A program made the position numbers and the translations under genes. The notes beneath the pieces were generated by a model. The model was not told the origin of the DNA. It saw only the letters and a list, made by a program, of their open reading frames with translations, and did not search any database. A stretch of 64,000 nucleotides of DNA from Misgurnus anguillicaudatus (lineage: Eukaryota > Chordata > Actinopteri > Cypriniformes > Cobitidae), in the NCBI RefSeq assembly GCF_027580225.2, contig NC_073359.2, forward strand, positions 14,144,001-14,208,000, in the 5' to 3' direction. Below are positions 46,801 to 58,397 of this stretch, piece after piece; within the stretch, counting starts at the first letter, position 1, and every line of letters starts with the position of its first letter.

Positions 46801-47206
46801 GACAAACTTCGCATTGTGCGCCCTCGAATAAAGTAGTCACCGGCTGCCTCTGCAAATGTGTCTATTTTGTATTAGAGCAGTCAAAATTTGCTGCGCTCAG
46901 TACAATTCTTTCCTACTAACCTCTAAATGTTAAACATGGCACCTCATTTGTTAAACATTATTGCTTTCCACAAAGATAGCCTAGGCTATAAAAGAAGATT
47001 GGTAACACCCCAAAACTTAGGTCGAAGTTACAGTAAAATAGCCAGGGTCATACAGAGGTTTTCCAACAAGTTCTGGTCAGTGACGGCATATTCAAAATAT
47101 GTGTTTAGAATGTCTTGTGTTGCTCATCATGTGTTAGGGTTAGGGTTATGTAAACCATGTGCATCATGCGTCATGTCAAAATAAGTGCCTGCTGCACATG
47201 CAAGAC

Positions 47207-48101
47207 TAGCCTGACGTTGTCATACTCAATTCTAGTCAGAATTTGAGTCTGATACCGCTCCATTGAGCTATAATTATGAGGCGTGTCTCAACCGAAAAAT
47301 GCCTCTGCACTCAATTGGATAGACCTACGACCAATCAGAGCAACGCAGTGTGTGACGTACGTTACGTCTTTTGCAGCCTGACCGAACTGCTAGTTATTTC
47401 GCTACAATGACACATTGTGATTATACTAAGTCTTAGAGAACGTACATCAACACCTACTATGTTTACAACATTTCGTTTATATCACAACATTAAGTATTTA
47501 CTAAGTCATACAGTAAGACTATCTCTTACCATTTGTACGTTAGGTGATCCACGAGGATACCCATTACGTTGGCTTGAAAATATTGGAGCCTAGCATGTCC
47601 CTCCACTTATTCAGCAACCACGATTCCGGGCTTTCGAAAAGAAGCTGGCAACGACCGCTAATTATATCCATCTCGTCATGCATGCCGAGTTGCATCGCCT
47701 TGATACCAGTTTCAGTTGCGACCAACTTTTGCTGAATCCTGTAGGAAGGACGGCAAAAACATCAACAAATGCCCTGCTCGCGTTTCTCTGTTCCTCTTTT
47801 AAAATCAATGCTATGTCGATATCTTTTAGAACAGACTCAATGTCAGAATCCACACATCTGAATTCTACAGTGGCAGCCATTTTGTTGTACACAGATTCAA
47901 CACACGCGCTCTTTGGTGACGTGGTTCATTACGTTACTGTTGATTATCTGTCCATCATCGTATAAAGCCCGCCCTGACAATTTGATTGGTTCGACCAGCT
48001 TTGGGTCTAGCATAGTAGCTCCTCAACGCAGAAACCCCAGACCGATCTTCCTGTTCTCAAAATCTTGTGGGCGGGGCTAAGATCGGCTGGCATCCAGGCT
48101 A
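47207..48101 (-). mobile_element. 895-bp element with perfect 9-bp target duplication, carrying a helicase fragment (copy 1)
   Basis: Ends TAGCCTG...CAGGCTA are flanked on both sides by ATGCAAGAC (47198-47206 and 48102-48110). The minus strand encodes a short frame (47892-47662) with EFRCVDSDIESVLKDID, ILKEEQRNASRAF and VFAVLPTGFSKS. That looks like the N-terminus of a RecQ-type superfamily-2 helicase through motif I, with the P-loop Gly of GKS changed to Ser. Nine-base duplications are typical of Mutator-like elements. No transposase is present. It is homologous to 56315-57254 nearly throughout. Confidence 0.85.
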
Positions 48102-48110
48102 ATGCAAGAC

Positions 48111-48927
48111 ACTAACTCAACAATAAACTCTGATTACACATGAGAATTTGGGACATGGGGTCTCTTTCATCATAAATCCCTTCAAAGCATGTATTTTGAC
48201 ATGACACATGATGCAGATAAGTTTACATGACAAGTACTCAGTACTCCATACGGCACACACTACAACCATTCGGTTTGCATGGCAGTCGCCCACACATGCC
48301 GGACACCAACACGTCAAATTGAGCCAAAATAGTTTATCTTAGTCTTATCAGAGCACAGGACATGGTTCCAATAATTCATGCTCTTGGACAGTCCTCAGCA
48401 AACTGTTTGCAGGCTTTCTTGTGAGACAACTTAAAAAGAGTCTTCCATCTGGGACGATGGCCATGCAAACCGTCTTGTTGCAGTGTGCAGCGTATGGTCT
48501 AAGAACTGACAATCTAATCATCCGCTTTTGCAACCTGTAAAGCAATGCTGGCAGCACTTATGCATCTGTTTTTGTCACCAATCTTCTCATAGCCTATGCT
48601 ATTTTTGTGGAGAACAACATTTCTGTTTCTTAAATCCTAAGAGAGTTTTTTTGACATGAGGTGCCATCTTCAAGATTCAGTGGTCGTATGATAAAAACTG
48701 TACTCAAAGCATAAAATTTTAACAGCTCTAATACAAGATACACACATTTGTATGTTCCTGTCAAGCAGACAAAAAAACACGAACGTGATGAATAGCACAT
48801 GTGGCTTTGCATGGTTAAACAATACATCTGTTATCACTTAGGGTGTACACACTTTTGTTGCCAGCTACTTTGACATAATAGTGTAGGTGAAATGTGAGGG
48901 GTATATTCCTTTTTGTAAGATTCTGTA
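48111..48927 (-). pseudogene. Degenerate Tc1-like transposase and terminus
   Basis: On the minus strand, pieces such as NYWNHVLCSDKTKINYFGS and an upstream LRPYAAHCNKTVCMAIV resemble the Tc1 transposase segment ending in W..V.FSDETKI. Stops interrupt it. The right terminus near 48927 has the family-like tacagaatcttac when read inward. Confidence 0.6.
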
Positions 48928-48940
48928 CCTCCAATGTTTA

Positions 48941-49187
48941 CCCTGCTGGAAAAAAACAGCATACCAGCAAGACCAGCATTGCGACCACCAGCATAGATTA
49001 GCATAAATCCCGTGCTGGTCTGGTGCAGGTTTAGCTGGGGGTCATCAGCATACCAGCACTAGCACCAGCATCCCATGCTGGTCATACCAGCAAGATGTTT
49101 TTGTGCTGGTATGCTGGTGACCACCAGCTAAATCAGCACCAAACCAGCATGGGAATGATGCTGGTCTATGCTGTTTTTTCAGCAGGG
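48941..49187. repeat. MITE, 247 bp, with CCCTGCTG termini and TA flanks
   Basis: The left end ccctgctggaaaaaaacagc and right end gctgttttttcagcaggg are inverted; TA flanks each side. The interior is made of accagcat/atgctggt words in both orientations, so it folds on itself many times. Common in fish. Confidence 0.9.
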
Positions 49188-49189
49188 TA

Positions 49190-51175
49190 TTTGATAGTGT
49201 GTCAGTGTGTGGAAGACCATTAGATCTTACTCTGGAACAAGTGCTGGATATGTGCTTGTTGTCAGTCTAATTCTCTTTTAGCAATTTACTTCAAATGTGT
49301 TATATAGGGCTTTTTAATAATGTTGCATGTAAAATGTAAATAAATGTATTGCAAATGTAGTATTTTAACAATTAATGAGACACTTTGGGATATTTATAAA
49401 GTGAGGATTAGGTTTAGTGTTAGCGATTTCTCTGATTTATTTCTGAAAGACAAGGTTTGAACTTACGTTGTTTTTTATGGCCTATTATTTTTTGTTTGTT
49501 TTTCGTACTAATATCTGGCAACACTGGTTGACCAGCAACTAAACTGACAGACAGGGTGTGTACCCATAGTGTAACATGGCAAAAAGGTTAAGACTACATT
49601 AGATCCCAGGTAAAAAAAAATAGAGTATACTTGAATGTTCTAAAACAAATCCATTTGTAAATTATATAAAGTTGTACTACAAATATACTAATGAAAAGTA
49701 AAGTTCTACTTTAGTGGTACTTCAGTGCACCTGCTAAAGTATGCTAAATACCTGTACCAGTTATTAACTCTTTCCCTACCACTGACAAGTTATCTTGTCT
49801 ATTAAAAGAAAATGTTTCCCTGTCAATGACAAGTTTTTAGGACAATCCATTCTGGTATTATCGACTAGGTGGTACCCAACTTATGAAACTAACTTTTGTG
49901 AAAATCATAAAAAAAATCCTGGTGCTGGCTGGCAACTTTTCCAAAAATGCATGGCGGGGAAAGAGTTAAATAGATTTTTAAATGTATTAAAATAAATGGT
50001 GTCTCAAAATAGCACAGTTAATCTTAAGAAGTACTAAGGACAAATTTGCTATATATATATAGCTACAAAATTAGTGTGCGAAAATAGTACATTTACTACG
50101 TCTATTTTTTAAAAAGTGTATTTTAGTAAATTTTTTTCACCCTGGACCTCACTAATTTTCAAACCCTAGCTACCGCCGTGATTAGGTTCATATAATTCGA
50201 CTTGAGCTACTTCATTGTTTGCGTACTGTTTGTTTGCTAATTTTTAGCTTTAAATGACCAAGAACTTTACTTAAAGATGTTTAAAAATGTATTACAACTA
50301 CAACTACAACAACTACTTAATTAAATGTGTTTTAAACAAAGTGAATTTTGTTTGTAAAAAAACAAATGTTATGTTTTAGAAAAATAAATAACAGTTGTTC
50401 TTCACACTTTTCTATGTGTTTCTAAAAGTTTCTTTTACTTCCCTTTTCACTTTGGTCAGTTGTAGAACACATTTTCAGGTGTCACTTTTTTTGCTGTGTT
50501 TTAGTTTTAAAAATGCATTTTTTTTTTATATGCAGAATTAATGTTAAAATCTTTGAATATTTTGATAATCTTTACAACGAAAAACTTCATTGTTTCAACA
50601 TGTGAGTAACAACGCATCACAGTCTCTTCTAATAGTAGTCTCTTCTCTCTGATCTTATGACTGTAAGTATTTTTTGTTTCAGGTAATCATCTGAGTCTAA
50701 CTGTATTAACTACTAATGCTCAGTACTTTTATCTGTATGGATCAGAACAACTTAGGATGTCCCATGTGATAATACTTTTTAAATATTTAAAAGATTTATT
50801 AAAATATATTTTTATTCATTACAAATGTCAGTGCTATTGTCTGAAGATGCACACCAGTAATGTTTTTGTAAGGTATGCTTGTGAAAACTATACTTGTAAT
50901 TATAAATAAAGCCTAGCCCTGGATTAATCTAATTTACACTGGTTGCAGCTTAATTGGTTAAAATGTCACTTTGGATAGGCTAAAAACATCTGCCATCTGA
51001 GTAAATATAAGGATCATGTGCACATGGTAAAATGGCCACATAGCTTAATGCAAAAGCCTGGTCTTTCAACTCAAAATCTACAGTATCTGTTCCATCGTCA
51101 CATTTGCTAGTCTTGTTTATACTTAAAGTGATTGTATTTGGTCATGATTCCTTTAAGAATATTAGGTGTCAATAA
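49190..51175. other. Gene-free AT-rich stretch
   Basis: I see no exon. It holds a fragment of the GGGGCGGTTTCC-type repeat (about 50840-50935, tagccctggattaatct) and a segment at 49890-49970 (ggcaacttttccaaaaatgc) resembling 23270-23310 near the DIRS right end, hinting at a second, decayed copy of that repeat. Confidence 0.5.
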
Positions 51176-51684
51176 GGAGTCATGTCATGTGTTAATCAGG
51201 AAGTAGTCAAGCATGGCACAGAGAGCAGTATGGGTGCATCTCCAAACTTGGCCACCCGAAGGCATGTGCAAGCGGCAGGAAGTAAATGCGCAAGACTTCA
51301 TCCAAAACTTGTTACAAACCTGTATAAATTTCTTTGTTTTGATGAACAAAGAGAAAATTTTTTTGAGGAATGTTTGTAACCAAACCGTTTATGAGCCCCA
51401 TTCACTTCCATAGTATTCTTTTTTCCTATTATGGAAGTAAATGGGGCTCACAAACGGTCTGGTTACAAACATTTCTTAAAATATCTTTCTCCGTGTTCAT
51501 TAAAACAAACTGTTTACGAGCCCCATTCACTTCTATAGTAGTGAATGGGGCTCATGATCGGTTTGGTTACAAAGATTTCTCAAAATATCTTTGTGTTCAT
51601 TAAAACATAGAAATGTATACATGTTTGTATAAACATGATGGTGAGTAAATGATGACAAAATGTTTGGGTGAACTATCCATTTAA
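51176..51684. repeat. TTAA-type MITE expanded by two internal hairpins
   Basis: The right end gggtgaactatccatttaa and inner aatgatgacaaaatgtttgg belong to the family at 30966-31409. The interior has an inverted repeat at about 51376-51475 (agccccattcacttccatag facing ctatt-atggaagtaaatggggct) and a second, related one at about 51508-51572. The left boundary is uncertain. Confidence 0.65.
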
Positions 51685-51694
51685 AAAAGAGCAG

Positions 51695-52320
51695 TGCCCT
51701 TTGTAGTGCAGTGCCGGCACATTTGGGTATTCAGGGTAATAAGAAAGCAGATAAATTAGCAAAAAAGCAGCTAAAAAGTAAAATGTTGAAATATATAATA
51801 AGTTATTCAAATCAGAGGCAAAGAGCATAGTTTGAAGTGAAGTAATGGAGAAATGGCAAAAGCAGTGGGGCAATGAAACAAAAGAAAGATACTTTTATTA
51901 AGTGCAAAATAGGGTGGGTGTTACAGGAGATAAGGAAATGAATAGGAATGAACAAGTTATTTTAAGCAGACTAAGAATTTAGTAACCTAAATGGTACTTT
52001 TTATATTATGGGAAAGCATCCAACAGGTTTGTGCACTTACTGTCAGGAAAAGGTGACGGTGGAGCATGTCCTCATATCATGTGGAAAATTTAATCAGGAA
52101 AGGCAATAAATGATGATTCAGAGTATAGAACAGAAAGAGGGAAACTTTAAAAGTATTGTAGATCAAGCGGAGAAGGGACAACTCATTAAGTATTTATTCA
52201 ACTACTTAAAAGAAACTGGACTGGATAAGAAAATATAATGTTAGGCAAAGTTTGAACAGATTACAAGTGATGCAACAATTTGAATGCCAGCTGCCATAAA
52301 CCCCAAAGAAGAAAAAGAAG
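51695..52320 (+). pseudogene. RNase H and 3' end of an I-clade-type LINE
   Basis: The + strand reads PAHLGIQGNKKADKLAKKQL, the C-terminal RNase H signature of LINEs such as the I group, followed by a decayed segment and then TGLCTYCQEKVTVEHVLISC, the Cys-His stretch near the end of such ORF2 proteins. Several stops break the frame. This is a different LINE lineage from the L2/CR1-like copies. Confidence 0.75.
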
Positions 52321-53084
52321 CTCTTAATGCACACTTATCCAAATACCCACATTTGTGGTCTTCGCACTTGACTACTTACATGACATATCTCCTGTAATTG
52401 GCCCTAGTGGGCACAAAGTGTGGAAGCATGCATGTATAGTTATTCATGCGATGGGACACACTTAGTAAGTGTAAAAATGTTAATCCAGGTAGTGGCAGCA
52501 ATTTGCACCAAAACATATTCATTTTGTTTACGCTACTTAAAATATATATTTTTACGTTTTTCTTTAAATTAAATTAACACATAAAACTCTGAAATGAGCA
52601 TTTGCTGAACTTTTATTTGCTGAATTTTTTGCACCTGTAAAGAACTTCCCATTTTGTGCATGCTGCTTAATTAAAATGTATTGTTTATTCAGTAGTCCCT
52701 GAATAAATGACGCAATTAATGTTGTTTATGTGATAAATGTAATAAAAGCAGTTGCAGATGTTTAACAAAATGCATAACATGAAATGAAATTTGCAACACT
52801 TTCAGTTTTACTACCAAAATATGTATTTATCCATTAATTAACTTGCAATTTAAAGTTGCCCAAACCTTGCGAAATGTCACAAATAAAGTCTCAAAATTTA
52901 CATCCAGAACATGATGCATGATGGGATTTTCTTATGCTTTGTCTTTGGAAAAGCCCACACTGCTGCAGGCTTCATGCACTTTACCAACCCAGAAGTCCTT
53001 GCAAAAGAGCAATCAGACCAATCAGACAATGGATGGGAGGAGTTCACACTGATGGGCAATTTATCTTCCTATTTCCGGCATGAC

Positions 53085-54840
53085 GCTTGAGTCTACCCCA
53101 AAACACGACTCTGGTGTGCCCTTGTGGACTCATGTCAAGGGTCCCAAAAGTTCAATTTTGCTTTCATCTGACCATACTATAGTCTCCCAATAATCCACAT
53201 GCTTCTCCAAATGCTCTTTCGCAAACTTTAACCGAGCCTCAACATGCTTTTTGTTCAGAAATGGAGTCTTGCTTGGTGAGCGTGCATGGATGCCATGGCG
53301 GTTCAGTGCATTGCTTATAGTTTTCTTTAAAACAACAGTACCTGCTGATGCAAGATCTTCCTGAAGTTCTGCCTGAGTGGTTCTTGGCTCTTGGAGAACT
53401 CTCCTGATTATTCTTTGGACTCCTCAGACAGGGATCTTACGTGGAGCACCTGATCGTGGCTGGTTTATGTAGTGATGTTACGTTTGACACCGAAGCTTCG
53501 ATGCTTGCTTCAGACTCGAAAAGTCCTTGCAATGAACCACTGCTTCGGAGCTTGTATCGTTACGTCACTAGTCACGTGAAATACGACGTCTGAAGCAAAC
53601 ACACTGGTTCATTTCTCTAGTGAACCACACGACTGCTTTGATAGCCCAGCGGCGTTGATAGGTTTGAAACTGGCGGCTTTATTTTCCACGCAAGTGAAGC
53701 CAAACCATAGAAAAGCTTTCTAAACAATTTTTGTGTACTCCAGCATCATCTGTTTCATGTGAGAGAATATTCTCCAAAGCTGGTGAATTTGTTAAAAAAA
53801 GAAAGAAATCGCCCACATCACCAAATGTATTAGGCTATATTATAAAATTATTAAAAAATATAAAATTATATTATAATTAATATAAAATTATATTTCTGAA
53901 TAAAACCACAACATTTAATGAATATCCTCCTCCACATTGTCCAAGCCCTGTCCAGTTGCCCTCTGCCACATTATAAATACATTTTTAAATACATAAATGT
54001 CCAGTTATAGTAAGTTGTAGAGTGCTGTATTCTACGGCTAAATATTCACACACAAACACATCTCATGTTCAATGTTTTATTGAGGGTTTGAAACATGAAC
54101 ACAGTGTCAAAGCTCTGACAGCCCAAATCGGGTACATTAACCTACTCGCATTGTCAGCTTTGTTGCATTACATTTACTTCACCAGCAGATGGTGGTGTGC
54201 ATTTTCTGTTTGAATGAAGCTTCGAGTAATGAACCATTTTCGACACAATTGTATCGGAAAGCAATAATGCTTCGAAACGCTTCATTTGGCCATCACTAGG
54301 TTTATGGTGAAGTGATGCTCTTTCCATTTCCAGATAATGGGCCCCACAGTGCTCACAGGAACATTCAGCATTCTGGAAATGCGCCTATAACCATTCCCAT
54401 CAAAATGCTTTTCAACGATAAGATTACGAAGATCTTGAGAGGGTTCTTTGCCTTTACCCATCATGAAGTCTTTCCTGTGTGCCTCCAGTGTAATGAGAAG
54501 CCTTTATAGGCCATCAATTAGGACTAAAGCAGCTGATATGAATTAGTACTGATAGGGGGCAGGATTTCTCTCTAAATACTGACAGATTTCAGGTGATATC
54601 CCAGCTTTCTATGCCATTTTGCACCCTGTTCTCTTCATATGTTCAATACTTATTCCCTGTGTCATTTCACTTTATTTATTATGACTCAACTTGTATACTT
54701 AAATGTTCTGATTTCTTTGTATAAATTTAATATTTGGCTTGATGGCTACATCTGGTGGAAATTTTGTCTCAATAGAAATCCTCTTACTGATAAAAATGCT
54801 GATGTGTCAAATACTTATTTTCCCCGCTATAATTTATTGG
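53085..54840 (-). pseudogene. Tc1-like transposase remnant, interrupted by a hAT element
   Basis: On the minus strand the N-terminal DNA-binding region (SQDLRNLIVEKHFDGNGYRR, STVGPIIWKWKEHH; 54464-54282) is followed, after the nested element at 53470-54298, by the DDE part (TPFLNKKHVEARLKFAKEHL, YWETIVWSDESKIELLG) to about 53140. The end near 54835 (gtcaaatacttattttcccc) looks like its 5' terminus. The 3' third is missing. Confidence 0.85.
53470..54298. mobile_element. hAT-type element, 829 bp, nested in the Tc1 copy
   Basis: Ends TAGTGATG...CATCACTA are flanked by GGTTTATG at 53462-53469 and at 54299-54306, an exact 8-bp duplication. Both ends carry gaagcttcg-type words (53494, 54219). No transposase frame; a remnant at 53735-53775 (tactccagcatcatctgttt) could be the hAT C-terminal dimerisation region, but it is too short to be sure. 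Confidence 0.9.
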
Positions 54841-55129
54841 TCATTTTTGGTAGTTTCAGACTCATGGGCGGCAGCTCAGTGGTTCATGTAGGTTATCTAC
54901 AAACCGAAAGTATTTTATTGTCTTTATTTTAAAGTTTTATGAAACACATTTGGTGTTTTGGACTGGTCAAGGTTGAGACCAGCATTAGCCAGGCAACCGG
55001 AACATGTGCTTTAAACTCTGAGTCTGTAATTCTTATTGAAAGTCTTTAAAATAGTTATGGGCAAATAAGTACAAGTTGAATAAGTTGTACTGCAGATGTT
55101 CGCCTAAAGAATATTAAAATTTTAGCAGA

Positions 55130-55215
55130 CTCCCCAGGGGTTGAAAAACCCTAGGAGAAAATCCCTGTGGGCGAAAAGTCCTAGGAGGGGAAAAAACCCT
55201 TGGGAGAGAGACATA
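55130..55215. repeat. Short degenerate tandem repeat
   Basis: Three to four imperfect copies of a roughly 25-base unit with CCTAGGAG(A/G) and AAAA(C/T)CC: ggggttgaaaaaccctagga, aaatccctgtgggcgaaaag, tcctaggaggggaaaaaacc, cttgggagag. Function unknown. Confidence 0.6.
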
Positions 55216-55736
55216 CATAGCTGATTCTAGAGGATATATTATATAATAGGTACGATTTTAGCAATAGGTAGCAATGAGAGCCTCAAAGCTGAGCTACAAG
55301 GCAAAGATGTTCTAGTCTGGATCTTCATTCTAGGACTTAAATTTAACTTTCTGAATGTTATTTTTAAAGACCCCGCGGGAGTTTACCCAAGTCTTAAAAG
55401 TCATACCTCCGTTCCCGAGATGCGCTGTCCACAGAAACACAAAACGAAAAGCTCCGATCGCACTTCAATCCATTTTTAATCATCATTTTTTTAAGAGGAT
55501 GCACATCATAGTGCACGCAAATCCTGCCAAAGACTATATTTCAGGTGTTGTGATCTGTATACAGCGAGTTTGGCGAAAAACAAGCCTGTGGCTTACATTA
55601 GCATTACCAGGTTCTGAAACATAAGTGGACCCAGAAGCGAACAAAATCAACACTGCTTTATTGAGTCCCAAGGCACCAACAACGCGTCAACAGTGTTATA
55701 CGGAGGCTTTTTTTACCTCACTGATTCAAAGGCGTT

Positions 55737-56130
55737 TAAAGGGGACAGAGAATGAAAAAACATTTTTACCTTGTCTTTGTTGAATAATGGTAGTCTACCC
55801 ACATTCACAAACATACAAAAAGTGCTAAACATGCTAAACATCTCAGTCTCATAGAAATTCCTCTTTTGGAAATGTCAGCCAGAAAACAGCCCAATCTGAA
55901 AAACTGATGCTTATGACATCACAGGCATCTAACTGCCCCTCCACTTTAAAATAATTGGCTACATTTTTTGAGTGGCAGCAAAGTCAGCCAATCAGTAATG
56001 AGATTGCAAGTTAAGCCAGTAGGGGGAGCCAAATAGGTGCAAAACCACTTGTTTAAAATCCCCCACCCTAATAGAGCTTTCTGAGAGAGGTTTTTAGAAA
56101 GCTTCTAAGGCATTACAGACCCAAACAAAA
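55737..56130. repeat. Dispersed TTAA-type repeat, left end clear
   Basis: Begins ttaaaggggacagagaatga, a start common to a fish MITE family, and includes the frequently repeated atgacatcacaggcatctaa stretch. The right terminus is not obvious. It lies just upstream of helicase-fragment copy 2. Confidence 0.4.
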
Positions 56131-56314
56131 AAATTCTGTCTACATGTCACATCACAGAACAAGGATAAATACTCCGTTCAATCATTCTATGTCACCCTTA
56201 ACGGTGTTACTCCCTCCCTTTTCACTCAGATCTGCTCTCTACTGCGCCCTGCACGCGCTCTCCAGATAACAGCAGCGATTGGAGTACGGAAAGCAAGAAA
56301 TGACTGTAATAAAC

Positions 56315-57254
56315 TAGCCTGACGTTGTCATACTCAATTCTAGTCAGAATTTGAGTCTGATACCGCTCCATTGAGCTATAATTATGAGGCGTGTCTCAAC
56401 CGAAAAATGCCTCTGCACTCAATTGGATAGACCTACGACCAATCAGAGCAACCGAGTGTGTAACGTATGTTGAAATGTCGTCTTTTGTAGCCTGTCCGAA
56501 CTGCTAGTTATTTCGCTACAATGACACTAACATTGTGATAATACTAAGTCTGAGTTAGCAACGTACATCAACAACTACTATGTTTACAACATTTCATTTA
56601 TATCACAACATTAAGTATTTACTAAGTCATACAGTAAGACTATCTCTTACCATTTGTACGTTAGGTGAACTTCATCCACGACGATACCCATTAACGTTAC
56701 GTTGGCTTGAAAAATATCGGAGCCTAGCATGTCCCTCCACTTATTCAGCAGTCACGATTCCGGGGTTCCGAAAAGAAGCTGGCAACGACCGCTAATTATA
56801 TCCATCTCATCGTGCACGCCGAGTTGCATCGCCGTGACACTCATTTCAGTTGGTTCTTTAACTTTGTCCTCCATAAGTGCAACCAACTTTTGCCGAATCC
56901 CGTAGGAAGGATGGCAAAAACATAAACAAATGCCTTGCTCGTGTTTCTCTGTTCCTCTTTTAAAATCAATGCTCTGTCGATATCTGTTAGAACAGACTCA
57001 ATGTCAGAATCCACACATCTGAATTCTCCAGCGGCAGCCATTTCGTTGTAAACAGATTCAACACACGCGCTCTTTGGTGACGCAGTTGATTACGTTACTG
57101 TTAAACATCTGTCCATCATCGTATAAGGCCCACCCTCACAATTTGATTGGTTCGACCAGCTTTGGGACTCGCATAGTAGCTCCTCAACCCCAGACCAATC
57201 TTCCCCTCTTCAAAATGTGGTGGGCGGGGCTAAGATCGGCTGGCACCCAGGCTA
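56315..57254 (-). mobile_element. 940-bp element with perfect 9-bp target duplication, carrying a helicase fragment (copy 2)
   Basis: Ends TAGCCTG...CAGGCTA are flanked by GTAATAAAC at 56306-56314 and 57255-57263. It aligns with 47207-48101 over nearly the full length. The minus-strand frame 57041-56841 reads GEFRCVDSDIESVLTDID, LKEEQRNTSKAF and FAILPTGFGKSW, with an intact motif-I GKS, unlike copy 1. It contains a roughly 45-bp segment (ttggttctttaactttgtcc) lacking in copy 1. Confidence 0.87.
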
Positions 57255-57263
57255 GTAATAAAC

Positions 57264-58350
57264 CATAATTTGCCAAAAAGTGCAATTTATCTTCTTTTAG
57301 GAACCATTCCTTTTTTGATAGCGCAAATGGTTGAGGAGTTACGGTTAAATGAATAGCACTTTCAGAGTCCTTTAGCGGATAACATAAGCAACATACCAAA
57401 CACATTAAAAACAGCCTTTAATGGTAAATTTCGTTTTCTTAATGCAGATTTATTAATTTATAGAGGCTATTAAACAATACATAGTGCATATTACGCATAA
57501 AAACGTATGAGTGGAGTGTTTTTGGCACTGTGAATCTGCTGGTCAATTAAATTAAATGCAATAAATACATTTATTAATATAACTAACTTGTATTAATAAA
57601 CTGCATTTATTAATGCGTTCAGGGATTAATAATAATTAAAAGTGTTAATTTAAAGATGTTCATATTAACAACAAAAAGAAAATCTTGTTCTTTGTATATT
57701 TATAAATCAAACAGACACAAGATATACACAGCACACAGCTTTAAAGTTGTTGGATGTAGCGTAAAACATTCTAATAAGGCACATAGCCTACCAGCAAATG
57801 ACCATACTAATTTCCATACTTTCATACTTCCCATATTAGTGACAATATGCATAAGAAGATGAGTCCACCCATCCACACAATGGCACTTTTAAAGTAAAAA
57901 ATTGGAAAAGATAAAAAATCATGTCTATGTCCAATCCCTCACTTATTAGTAACATAAGGTTAAAAATACAAATTTTGCCAGCAATTTAACTAAGGTTTAC
58001 TACAGTGTGACTCCAAAATGTTTTATCTCATATGGCAACATACCGTAATACCGGCTGAAGAGTGGAAAATACCTTGATATGCATTTTTGCTCATACCGCC
58101 CACCCCTACAAAGCAGTAAAGCAAGAACTCCTGCCACAACCTGGAACAACACTGTTCAGGTGTATAATTATTCAATCTTATATTCTACATGGTCTTCAGG
58201 ACCATTTGACTACTGAAATCACATAATTGCAAATATGTAAGCATGCAAAGGCAAAGAACCCAAATCTGGGTTCTGGGACAGCCTCTTTGACATTTCTAAT
58301 TGTGGTGTCATCTTGATGTCTAATTTTAGACTATTTATCAGCCTTTAAAC
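57264..58350. other. Gene-free stretch downstream of the LIM exons
   Basis: AT-rich sequence with no recognisable exon. If the LIM gene continues 3' its remaining exons should be here or in the repeat block below 57 kb, but I could not find a third LIM domain. Confidence 0.5.
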
Positions 58351-58397
58351 AATTTATTTTGATTGTTGTATGTCACAGCCGCACTGAATCATCATAC

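Larger units (their letters stand above)
38512..48927. mobile_element. Transposon nest apparently bounded by the two ends of one Tc1-like element
   Basis: The left word tacagtatctcacgaaagtg then agtacacccc (38512-38540) and the inverted right word near 48890-48927 (cccctcacatttc read on the minus strand, ending tacagaatctta) look like opposite termini of one Tc1 family. Between them lie a retroelement-like segment with a MITE, element B, a LINE, element A, a 9-bp-duplication element and a Tc1 transposase remnant. The single-element reading is inference; both termini could come from separate copies. Confidence 0.45.
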
